Program-made: the position numbers and the translations under genes
Assembly (NCBI GenBank): GCA_019456145.1
Contig: VRUL01000047.1
Coordinates: forward strand, 1 to 37,104
Direction: 5' to 3'
Origin: Planctomycetota bacterium
GTDB taxonomy: Bacteria; Planctomycetota; Phycisphaerae; Sedimentisphaerales; Anaerobacaceae
Length of the DNA stretch: 37,104 nucleotides
The notes under the pieces: model-generated
What the model saw: the letters and a program-made list of their open reading frames with translations, nothing else
Told to the model about the DNA's origin: nothing
Databases searched by the model: none
Part shown: one piece after another, positions 18,101 to 24,908 of the stretch
How the letters are laid out: every line of letters begins with the position of its first letter
Numbering within the stretch: position 1 is the stretch's first letter

Positions 18101-18814
18101 GATATGCTTATTTTTAGGAAGCTCAAAGAGTTTTCCAGCCGACGTAAGCCGGCCGGCTTCGACAAGACGATTGTCACCGACATTTTCATAACAGTAAATA
18201 AACGGTTCTACGCCCCCCTTAAACAAGTCCAGGTCACCGTCACCGTCGAGGTCACAGAAAGTATCGAAGTGATGGGCTCCTGTTTCACGCCTTCCATGGC
18301 CTTCTCTAAAGAAATCACCATCACCAACGAGCCCTTGATAACGTTCTGGTCTTGCCAGGCCGGACTCAATCGTGTCGAAATAAACCGCGAATGTTGTGCA
18401 GGTTTCATCCGGAATAACGAAACTCAGGGTGACTTTGTTGACGCGATAGAGTTTTTGAATGCGCCATGGCAGAAGATATCGCTCATATCCATCTCGCGAG
18501 GCGTCAAAAACCTTCGGCGAAGCTAAGGAATCGTACGCTATCATTTCGATTGTATGTTCGTCGAATGTCCCTGAAATGCCCATATCAGCCAGGCCCTTAA
18601 CGAAATTAATGTCTACAGAAGCAGGCGAGTTTGAGCGCCGAGTGCGTCGGACGTCTACGCGCAATAACAATCGATGGTTATTAGGCGACCTCCATGGTAG
18701 TTCCACAGATAAAGCCGGGGCTGCAAGTGTTAGACAGGTTATGATTGCCGGGACAATCCCTGTTAAAAGTGTAAAGTAGCTATGTTTATCCGGTGAATAG
18801 GTCTTATTCCTCAC
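15125..18814 (-). CDS. Secreted FG-GAP/VCBS propeller fused to helical-barrel enzyme
   Basis: This 1229-residue protein combines three parts. After a signal peptide (hydrophobic run TLLTGIVPAIITCLTLAAPALS) comes a beta domain of about 130 residues. Residues about 175-790 contain many FG-GAP/VCBS repeats of the type DxDGDGxxDL and DWNNDGKxDLI, which bind calcium and build a propeller. Residues about 790-1229 repeat the whole sequence of the neighbouring 501-residue protein, with matching motifs DVVRHYADAMIEHGRDIYG, TGLLPWGEHLSWHVM, HEFARPWVLWDKSFELAP and WPMTFGHIISAQ. I chose the GTG at 18814, which has GGATGAGG just upstream; an in-frame TTG at 18835 with its own AAGGAAGGA is possible and adds seven residues. 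It is the first gene of a two-gene operon with a strong promoter at 18932-18960. The enzyme activity is unknown. Confidence 0.7.
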   Translation of the reverse strand: MRNKTYSPDKHSYFTLLTGIVPAIITCLTLAAPALSVELPWRSPNNHRLLLRVDVRRTRRSNSPASVDINFVKGLADMGISGTFDEHTIEMIAYDSLASPKVFDASRDGYERYLLPWRIQKLYRVNKVTLSFVIPDETCTTFAVYFDTIESGLARPERYQGLVGDGDFFREGHGRRETGAHHFDTFCDLDGDGDLDLFKGGVEPFIYCYENVGDNRLVEAGRLTSAGKLFELPKNKHINRSWVVPHFYDWDRDGDQDFFPSFMSGPYAGNIAFFENTTKSGGQLTFVDRGAMKTISDVPLAGGKQAGGWFPSVVFVVDFDGDDDGLTDIILGYNNHCYLYRNLGADSSGGWRLADAVTIQAGGEDIELFNPCFDVADIDNDGDWDLFGAPQAGEILLFENVDKTVSRTNPTFAKGAVIAHDDLYVQPSGHPRVTVADFTGDGLLDFVVDRAWELTDLNHPLKRDYGALFKNIGNATTPKWQKTDAYHGAPYTEEFQMCDAVRQNVVRAVDWNNDGKTDLIAGDCDGFLWYFRNQTNNLFPVFAESRKLESGGKPLSLAKNSGHARPDICDWNNDGRKDLIASDGAGTVTVYLNEGTDAKPALGTGQKVKTQNEKGDLEPIDRGTRSHMMVCDWNNDGKKDIIFSDQENPGFYFFKNIGADANPSFAAAKKIGLTHYMRPNLGSFIDWDGDGKRDLITCEFEHSIRFYKNIGSGQPGAEPKFSNPDGIKIIKPYSIMMISGADAIDWNKDGDIDIITGQGHGGSGLRFYERDYIEDSINDTHPIVHVEKFEASRLSFLDVVRHYADAMIEHGRDIYGEKKSGLFLSALDRLKLKPLTIRPTPPGGIRRGDRAGLPWRKLVGANPQLDQNLLRALYILSNITGDKRYSQVADHELEWFFKNTQSAATGLLPWGEHLSWHVMLDIPISSGTDYNHEFARPWVLWDKSFELAPEASKRFALGLWNHQIANQKTGGFDRHAPYDRHGPRDGKDFARHGGFYIHTWAYAYKHTKDKTFLRAIEAVLARFERKRRNKDGTMHATIGPLDVHTASTLVSEPLSSRLRKFAETEDQLILESLQKQYGRENGTFVFKPTWQAGYASGATSGWAMFGLARHEQVQNKALKDLVIAVADAYVDTLPDEDVDIWPMTFGHIISAQVAAYKFTKRDIYLEQACKFARMAVDIFWQDNPLPKASFKTDHYETITGADSLALALLEVYAATNNSQVTIPSNSIDR

Positions 18815-18882
18815 AACCTCATCCTTTCTTGGCAAATGTGGTGATTCCTTCCTTTAAGGATAATTTTCGCAGCCGAGGCCAG

Positions 18883-18897
18883 GCCAATAATATTGGC
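18883..18897 (-). promoter_or_regulatory. 15-base palindrome in leader, operator-like
   Basis: GCCAATA and TATTGGC flank a single central base. The site is about 30 bases into the predicted transcript of the FG-GAP fusion gene and touches the tRNA D-arm-like sequence at 18896-18919. Its symmetry suits a dimeric regulator. Confidence 0.35.
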
Positions 18898-18931
18898 TCT
18901 ATTAGCTAACTGAGCTATATTGTCGATAATG

Positions 18932-18960
18932 ATTATAATCTATTTGTTGAAGATTTGCAA
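18932..18960 (-). promoter_or_regulatory. Promoter of the FG-GAP fusion operon
   Basis: On the minus strand TTGCAA (18960-18955), a 17-base spacer and a perfect TATAAT (18937-18932) precede the gene. Transcription would start near 18925, giving a leader of about 90-110 bases. Confidence 0.65.
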
Positions 18961-19029
18961 CGTGTTATAACTCATCAATATGTAGGAATAATTCCCTTGA
19001 AAGCAGCTTATCTTTGTGACAGGGGATAT

Positions 19030-21360
19030 TCAATCTTCATGTGGAACGACCGGCCCTCGCCAAACACTGCCCCCGAATGTGGTGACATATAGCATGTTAT
19101 CGTCCGATGGGTCGAACGCTACACGCTGGATATTCGAGAAAGGCAGATCGTTGAATGCCTCCCATGTCCGGCCGTGGTCACGTGTCAACCACAGACCCGC
19201 GCCAGGCGTCCCCTCAGTAAGAGTCATGTAGATCCACCCATCGCGTTTCGGATGAAAGTAACCACCGAAGGTCTGGCGTCCTTGGCGGCCGATGCGCTGC
19301 CATGTATTTCCTCTATCTTTAGAGAAGTACAAGCCGCCGGACTTATCCTGCCAGTTCGAATCGCACGTGCCCATTAGGATGATGTTGCTATTCCTGGGAT
19401 GAACAGTAAAGTCCTTGGGGTACAGGAAAAGCCGGGAGGCATTGACCTTTTCCCAGTTCTCGGCGCCGTCCCTGGACCGGTACAATCCCACACCCTCACT
19501 CATGAGCGGTTTCCCGTATGCGGGGCGCTTGGCACAAATTATCGCAAAGAGCGTGCCGTCACTGTGCAAGATCACGCGATAGACTCTCATGTTCTGAGGA
19601 TGCCCCAGTCCGTTTTTTTTCAGCATCCATGTCTTGCCGTCGTCGGTCGATTTGTACACGCCTTCCATGAACACACCGGCATACAGCGTACGAGAATCCC
19701 TGGGGCTCCCGGGGTCGAGCACGATGGAGGTCACCGGCTTGAATGGGATACCCTGAGCCTCGTGCTTCCATGAAGCGCCGAAGTCACGCGAGATACACAA
19801 ACCACCCGGACGGTTGTGGCCGTGACGTTCGGAGATAATGTTATCGTTGGGGATGTCATGCACATTGGAGAACGCGCCCCACATCTTACCCCGTGTCTCC
19901 GGGTCGAACGCAATCTCATAACAGGTGTTCCGCCATGATGCCCATGAGTGCTTGTCCCACCATATCCATGTCTTGCCGCTGTCCGTGGACCGCGCCAAGC
20001 CGATATCCGTGTAAGTGATGTAATGACGGTTTGTCTCAAAAGGGTCTATGTAGTAATGCCAGGTTGTAGTAACCACTAATCCGTTACACACCCATTGACA
20101 GCCTGGTTTGGGTTTCTGGCCGGGAGCAGGGTACGTATGGCCGTTGAACCAGGTGTCACCGCCATCGTGCGTAATATAGCACTGACTCCAAACCAGGAGC
20201 AGCCGGTCGGGATCGGTGTTGCATATAGCTACCCCGAAAGGTGTGTCGCCGCCCTTATAGCTCTGTCCTGTTGAGGCGGTGAAGTAGTTGGGAGCGACGT
20301 TGTAGCGCTTGAAACGTGGGTCCATGAAGTAAGTATCGCGCCATGTTTCGCCGCCGTCGTCACTGCGATACACTGTCTCGTGATGGGGGGGATGGAATCC
20401 GGTGCTTGTGTTCATGCCGTAGACGGTGAGCGGTTTTGTATCCGTGGTAAGAAGCTGCTTGTATTGCGCGATGGAACCGTAGGCCCATTGGTCGGCTTTC
20501 TTTGTCTCTGTGTTGATGCCCCGGCCCATGGCCTGCTGCCAGGTCCGGCCACGATCACGGGAATGATAAATACCCCCTCTGAATTTCCCGCTCTCCTCTT
20601 TGCTGCGTACAGTACAGTAAAGCATGATGATGTTATCTGCCGAATTAGAACTGCCGGCGAATCCCTGTATCTCCTTCCATGGCAGGCCATTGGTTTTTTC
20701 CGCCCAGTTCTGCCCCCCGTTGTCGGAGCGCCAGATGCCCCTATCTGTGGCTGCGAACATAACGCGGTCTTTGCTGGTGCAGTCAAAATGGAATCCTATC
20801 ACCTGTCCATTGGGTCCAATGCATGCTGTCCACGTCTTGCCCGCGTCACGTGATAACAGGCATTTTCCGCTGCGTGTACCGGCGAGCATGACATCCGGGT
20901 CGGACGGATTGATAGCAATTTCACCATAGAGCGACTCCTTGATATCTCCGATGGACGCAAAGGTTCTGCCACGGTCACGGCTGACCCGTAACCTCCCGCC
21001 TGATGAAGCGTAAATAATGTTCGGATTGGACGGATGGAAGACCGGCCTGCATCTTGTATCACTTCTGAGTTGTGAATGGTTGATCATACGCCAGTTGCGG
21101 CCGCCGTCCTCGGAGATATACGCTGCGCTCATATCACAGTTGAGCATCATAAGATTCGGATCGGCCCCGGAGATCGCCGGTGAAAACATGCCCCCTCCAC
21201 CGGACAAACCGACTGGCTCCCAGAGAATCTGTTTAGCAGCCGTTGCCGGTCGAACAGATTTCTGCCCGTAACATGCCGATATCACCAGCAGTAATAACAA
21301 CCCGGAGTATTTGCCTAACAACGATAACGGGTCTTGGTTTATAGTCTTTTCCTTACTCAT
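19030..21360 (-). CDS. BNR/Asp-box beta-propeller lipoprotein
   Basis: This 776-residue protein has a lipoprotein signal (LLLLLVISAC, lipid-anchored Cys30) and then an unbroken series of Asp-boxes. I count about 13 copies of the SxDxGxTW pattern, for example SEDGGRNW, SRDRGRTF, SDDGGETW, STDSGKTW and TRDHGRTW. Such repeats build large propellers in sialidases, sortilin/VPS10 proteins and GH74 xyloglucanases. The opening GGGG followed by DMSAAYISEDGG resembles the start of GH74 enzymes, and the length is compatible, but I cannot confirm catalytic Asp residues. It lies 123 bases after the methyltransferase-PQQ gene on the same strand, with a poor ribosome site. It may be an exported glycosidase or a binding protein of the degradation machinery. 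Confidence 0.7.
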   Translation of the reverse strand: MSKEKTINQDPLSLLGKYSGLLLLLVISACYGQKSVRPATAAKQILWEPVGLSGGGGMFSPAISGADPNLMMLNCDMSAAYISEDGGRNWRMINHSQLRSDTRCRPVFHPSNPNIIYASSGGRLRVSRDRGRTFASIGDIKESLYGEIAINPSDPDVMLAGTRSGKCLLSRDAGKTWTACIGPNGQVIGFHFDCTSKDRVMFAATDRGIWRSDNGGQNWAEKTNGLPWKEIQGFAGSSNSADNIIMLYCTVRSKEESGKFRGGIYHSRDRGRTWQQAMGRGINTETKKADQWAYGSIAQYKQLLTTDTKPLTVYGMNTSTGFHPPHHETVYRSDDGGETWRDTYFMDPRFKRYNVAPNYFTASTGQSYKGGDTPFGVAICNTDPDRLLLVWSQCYITHDGGDTWFNGHTYPAPGQKPKPGCQWVCNGLVVTTTWHYYIDPFETNRHYITYTDIGLARSTDSGKTWIWWDKHSWASWRNTCYEIAFDPETRGKMWGAFSNVHDIPNDNIISERHGHNRPGGLCISRDFGASWKHEAQGIPFKPVTSIVLDPGSPRDSRTLYAGVFMEGVYKSTDDGKTWMLKKNGLGHPQNMRVYRVILHSDGTLFAIICAKRPAYGKPLMSEGVGLYRSRDGAENWEKVNASRLFLYPKDFTVHPRNSNIILMGTCDSNWQDKSGGLYFSKDRGNTWQRIGRQGRQTFGGYFHPKRDGWIYMTLTEGTPGAGLWLTRDHGRTWEAFNDLPFSNIQRVAFDPSDDNMLYVTTFGGSVWRGPVVPHED

Positions 21361-21426
21361 TATGCTGTTGAGGACCCCGCTGTCTCACGTGAGAGAAACC
21401 ACGGCTTACTACGAAACAATCCCGTC

Positions 21427-21446
21427 CTGTCCGAATATTCCGATGG
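21427..21446 (-). repeat. Possible degenerate third copy of the leader repeat
   Basis: Seventeen of 20 bases match 27914-27933 (plus-strand core CTGTCC-AATATTC-ATGG), and CACTTTTT follows at 21456-21463, 16 bases nearer than in the full copy. It is upstream of the BNR lipoprotein gene, as the full copies are upstream of their genes. The match is short and could be chance. Confidence 0.3.
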
Positions 21447-21483
21447 TGTAGGGCGCACTTTTTCGCACTGTACGGCTCGTATA

Positions 21484-24400
21484 TCAATTTCTGTCAGCCA
21501 GGCACACAAGACTTCCGTCTCGAAGGGATGCGAACAGGCGGCCACCCGCTGCGATCATACCATCGAACACGGGGGGGTACTCAAGTGGCGTTTCAGACAG
21601 TTTCTTTCCATCTTTGGCCGAAATGGCCACAACCTTGGCTCCTTTCCGCGCTTCGAAGGCGGCATAAGGATCTTTCGGGTCAAAAACATCCGGAGCGCCT
21701 GCCACGAACAAAGTATCGCCTGCTTTCACCATGGCACGGATTCGCACCGGCAGCCACCGCGTCCAGACCGGCGGTTCCGCTCGGGTATAGCCGATGCCCT
21801 TGTCTGCACCGAATCCGCGGCTCACGTTCTCCAATCCGGGATTGCCTTGGCGTGGGATGTGCGATTGGGGCAGCCAGGTGACAGGCTTGCGCCAGCCCGC
21901 TTCACCGACGATCTGAGGCTCGTTCGAATTCAGGTCGGCAAACAGAAGATAGCCTTCCTTGCCCGGGAAGAACATTGGGCTGTGCACGTTCCGGCGATAG
22001 AATGCGCGGACGGCATAAGTCTTTTTGTCGTCGACCACGAGGAGCTGTCCGGTTTTCGGGGCCTGGTTCGCCAACTGGAACGCGGGCCATCGCTTCGAGT
22101 ACATCCAGAACGTGCGGTTGTACCCGGAGTCGTCCAACAGGCCGGCTGTCGAGAAAATATGCAGGCCAACATCCTGGGCGCCTTTGCTCGACAAGACCTT
22201 CACTTCGATCTCCTTCAAATCGGGTGTCATCTTCTTCTGACGCATGTAAATAAATCCACCTTCGCTGACGAGCACGTCCGAGTTGGCACCGAGGATGAAA
22301 AAGGCGAGATCTCGATCTTTGTCCACGTCTTGATGCGGTCCTTCCAACAAGCCCTTGTGGAGGATCTTTCCACTAACCACATCGAGCCCGTAAACGCGGA
22401 TGCCGCCATCCAGATATGTGGAGCGGCCTGCCGTGAAGTACGCTATGTTGTTCTCCACGAGAACGCTGCCATGAACGGGCCAGGCCGACTCGATCTGGTC
22501 GAAAGAGGCGATTCGCCGATCGGTCGGCGCCGCAAGGAAACGCCACACAAGTTCACCGTCGGACGCCCGAAGACAGTAGACCCGGCCGTCGGCTGATCCG
22601 AACAGGACCATACCACCTCGGATTGTCGGTGGCGAGTCGATACGCCCGTCGGCCGTGAACTGCCAGATGACCTTACCGCTTTCTATATCAAGCGCGTAGA
22701 CAGTATGGGCGTCCGGTTTGGCAACGAACACTTTGTTGGACCAGGCTACGGGTGCCGTCAACGTGCCTTTCAACTCGGTTTTCCAGGCGACCGATACTTC
22801 AGGAGCCACGCCGACAGGCGTTGTACCGCTTCGGGCTGCGTCATGGCGGAACGTCGGCCAGTTACCTATCGAAGGAGATTCAGGCTCGTATGCTTTTCCA
22901 TAGGCCGGTCCTTTCTCCAGACGCTTCTTATCCGCGACCTCCTCAAGGGTGACATCAGGCCCGGATGTCACCGCCGCGTAACCCAGGAACTTTGACCCGG
23001 GTTGACAGAAACACTGGTCCGGGGGGACATACAACATGCCGTTACACGGCATCATTCCATGTTTGCATACACCACGAAGCCAGTTATTCTGGGAATGGTT
23101 ATCGCCCTGAAAATCGAGGAACTCTGCGCCTTCGTAGGAACTGATTAGATATCGGATGGTTGCCTTGTTACGGTAGCAGCGATGGTGGTGTTCCGAACTT
23201 CGAAGGTTCTTGACGAGTATCCGCTTGGTTTCCTTACCCGAGCGAAGGTCCCAACCGATGACCAGCGCATTCGGGCTCTTGCGCACCGGCCGGCCATCCT
23301 CCTTTACACTGAGCATTCCGCGCCAGACCAATCCATCAATTACGAACAGATCGTTCCCTTCGCCGCCGCCGATCTGCGGTACGGTCTTCTGCCAGAGCTC
23401 CTTACCGCTAATTGCATCATAAGCGGAGACGAACTTTCCACCTTGCATAACTACAACATCATTAACGGTAAGCAGCGTTTTTGGTGTAGTCCGCTTTGGT
23501 TGAACACTCCACAGTTCATGCCCATCTTTCAAATCGCGTGCGACCAGGTTTTTCCCGCTCAGATAGATAATCCGGCCGTTATTAATAGCCAATGCCAGAG
23601 GGCGGATCTGGTTTATCTGTTCCTTCCAGAGGACCTTGCCCGTCCGGCCTTGGACAGCGACCAATCCCGCTTCGGCTGTATTCCTGGCTCCCCTGCGTTG
23701 AGCAGTGCCTGTCGATACTTGTCGAGTATAAGCGACCGCAGTGCCGTCACTGACCAGAATCTCACTTGTGCCCCGTGTCGCTTCAACCGTAACGATTGTT
23801 TCACCCGTGGCCGCATCCAGGATTGACATGGGTGCTCGGTAGGAAAGCGTCGTATAGAGCCTGTCACCGTCGGCCACAATCCGACGCTGGTTCTCGGCAG
23901 GAACATCCGTTCGTCCGCCGCCTACCTTCGTCCAGTCTTTTCCCTGCCATCTTCCAGGATTCCACTGGCGCCACCCCCAGGCTTTGAGCGACCGTTTCCA
24001 AAGCAGCCTTCCATTGAAGGCGTCTCGGCAAACAAGCGACCAGCGGTCAGGCAGACGTTCGTCGGTGATACCGATAAGCCCTTCGTCGAAAAAGTAAAAC
24101 AGTCGGCCGGCAGCCGAGACAGGTGACTGAATACCTGATGGAGTTTCATGGCTTCGAAGCCACAGCGGCGGCGCAATCCACTGCAGACTACGGGGTGGTC
24201 CGACAACAGAATCGTTGGCAACGGCGTTGTTGCTTGCATCGTGCAGGTAATGAGTCCACTGGTCAATATTGTCGGGCCAGGCTTTGGCGATTTTTTTCCA
24301 CTTGCCGTTGCGCTGAACACAGGCCGCTCCTCCGGGGGCCAGCACTCGCATCACCTCGTCCATGGAAACTTTGCCGGCATCCTGAACAACAATAAGGTTG

Positions 24401-24741
24401 ATTAGATTATCCGCATAAGGAAGTACCGAACCCGAATACCGCTCAACAGAGACAACCCCGTAGATGCCTTGCGCCTGGATATAGCTTCTGGCCCTGGCAA
24501 CCTTGGCCGGGTCTGCTTCGAGCCCATGGACCGTATAGCGGTCATTGGTGCGCAGTGCCGCCGTCAACTTCCCGTCACCACAACCAAGGTGGACCACGAT
24601 GCCGCCTTTTACGCCGGTGGTATCGAGAATTTCTTTGGCCCGGCTTATGGCGTTATTCTTTGTTGCTTCAACTACGCCGGCTAACAGACAAATAGCCAGC
24701 AGTCCCGATAAACATGATTTGATTGCAAGATAGCGCTTCAT
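21484..24741 (-). CDS. Exported methyltransferase-PQQ propeller fusion
   Basis: This 1085-residue protein joins two folds seldom found together. Residues 1-26 are a signal peptide. Residues about 30-150 are a class I SAM methyltransferase-like domain: HLGCGDGK (51-58) is motif I, LEADPAKVARAR follows strand 2, and VMRVLAPGGAACV resembles the post-motif strands of class I enzymes. The remainder is beta-propeller of the PQQ/BamB type with repeats such as ALDIESGKVIWQF, CLRASDGELVWRF and SAKDGKKLSETP. A second propeller segment begins near residue 640 with the WPTFRHDAARSG motif common in planctomycete PQQ-like proteins. The ATG at 24741 follows GGAAGGGG. Its promoter is a copy of the one serving the first HzsA-like gene. 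Whether the methyltransferase domain is active outside the cytoplasm is doubtful, as SAM is not known there; it may be a binding relic. Confidence 0.75.
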   Translation of the reverse strand: MKRYLAIKSCLSGLLAICLLAGVVEATKNNAISRAKEILDTTGVKGGIVVHLGCGDGKLTAALRTNDRYTVHGLEADPAKVARARSYIQAQGIYGVVSVERYSGSVLPYADNLINLIVVQDAGKVSMDEVMRVLAPGGAACVQRNGKWKKIAKAWPDNIDQWTHYLHDASNNAVANDSVVGPPRSLQWIAPPLWLRSHETPSGIQSPVSAAGRLFYFFDEGLIGITDERLPDRWSLVCRDAFNGRLLWKRSLKAWGWRQWNPGRWQGKDWTKVGGGRTDVPAENQRRIVADGDRLYTTLSYRAPMSILDAATGETIVTVEATRGTSEILVSDGTAVAYTRQVSTGTAQRRGARNTAEAGLVAVQGRTGKVLWKEQINQIRPLALAINNGRIIYLSGKNLVARDLKDGHELWSVQPKRTTPKTLLTVNDVVVMQGGKFVSAYDAISGKELWQKTVPQIGGGEGNDLFVIDGLVWRGMLSVKEDGRPVRKSPNALVIGWDLRSGKETKRILVKNLRSSEHHHRCYRNKATIRYLISSYEGAEFLDFQGDNHSQNNWLRGVCKHGMMPCNGMLYVPPDQCFCQPGSKFLGYAAVTSGPDVTLEEVADKKRLEKGPAYGKAYEPESPSIGNWPTFRHDAARSGTTPVGVAPEVSVAWKTELKGTLTAPVAWSNKVFVAKPDAHTVYALDIESGKVIWQFTADGRIDSPPTIRGGMVLFGSADGRVYCLRASDGELVWRFLAAPTDRRIASFDQIESAWPVHGSVLVENNIAYFTAGRSTYLDGGIRVYGLDVVSGKILHKGLLEGPHQDVDKDRDLAFFILGANSDVLVSEGGFIYMRQKKMTPDLKEIEVKVLSSKGAQDVGLHIFSTAGLLDDSGYNRTFWMYSKRWPAFQLANQAPKTGQLLVVDDKKTYAVRAFYRRNVHSPMFFPGKEGYLLFADLNSNEPQIVGEAGWRKPVTWLPQSHIPRQGNPGLENVSRGFGADKGIGYTRAEPPVWTRWLPVRIRAMVKAGDTLFVAGAPDVFDPKDPYAAFEARKGAKVVAISAKDGKKLSETPLEYPPVFDGMIAAGGRLFASLRDGSLVCLADRN

Positions 24742-24750
24742 TATGTATGG

Positions 24751-24838
24751 CCCCTTCCTGACTATGTATTCGTATGAACCGTCTGATAATATGACAGCAT
24801 ATCACTTTTTTTAGAAATTTCAAGGATGTATGCTAATT
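24751..24838 (-). repeat. Duplicated promoter/leader repeat, copy A
   Basis: These 88 bases align without gaps to 27907-27994 with 66 identities (75%, counted by hand). The block covers the promoter and leader and ends at the CCCCTT whose complement gives the AAGGGG ribosome site of the methyltransferase-PQQ gene. Confidence 0.65.
24796..24823 (-). promoter_or_regulatory. Promoter of methyltransferase-PQQ gene
   Basis: On the minus strand TTGAAA (24823-24818), a 16-base spacer and TATGCT (24801-24796) match the spacing of the promoter at 27952-27979 exactly. The fully conserved 10-base ATCACTTTTT block (plus strand) joins the -10 box and spacer. Confidence 0.5.
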
Positions 24839-24908
24839 TCTCGATGCAAACACAACGTATGGATAGAACTCAGGGCAAATGGTTCAGCGTCCCGATATCG
24901 AACCTCAT

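Noticed and set aside
18860..18930. Complete tRNA gene on the minus strand
   Set aside because: Only a D-arm-like part is present; no anticodon arm, T-arm or matching acceptor stem can be formed.
19030..21360. Firm assignment to GH74 xyloglucanase or sialidase
   Set aside because: Asp-boxes are shared by many propellers and the catalytic residues could not be placed, so only the fold is called.
21334..22596. 420-codon open frame on the plus strand
   Set aside because: It lies antisense to the methyltransferase-PQQ gene, has no signal or domain, and its residue make-up (rich in Arg, Gly, His) is that of a shadow frame.
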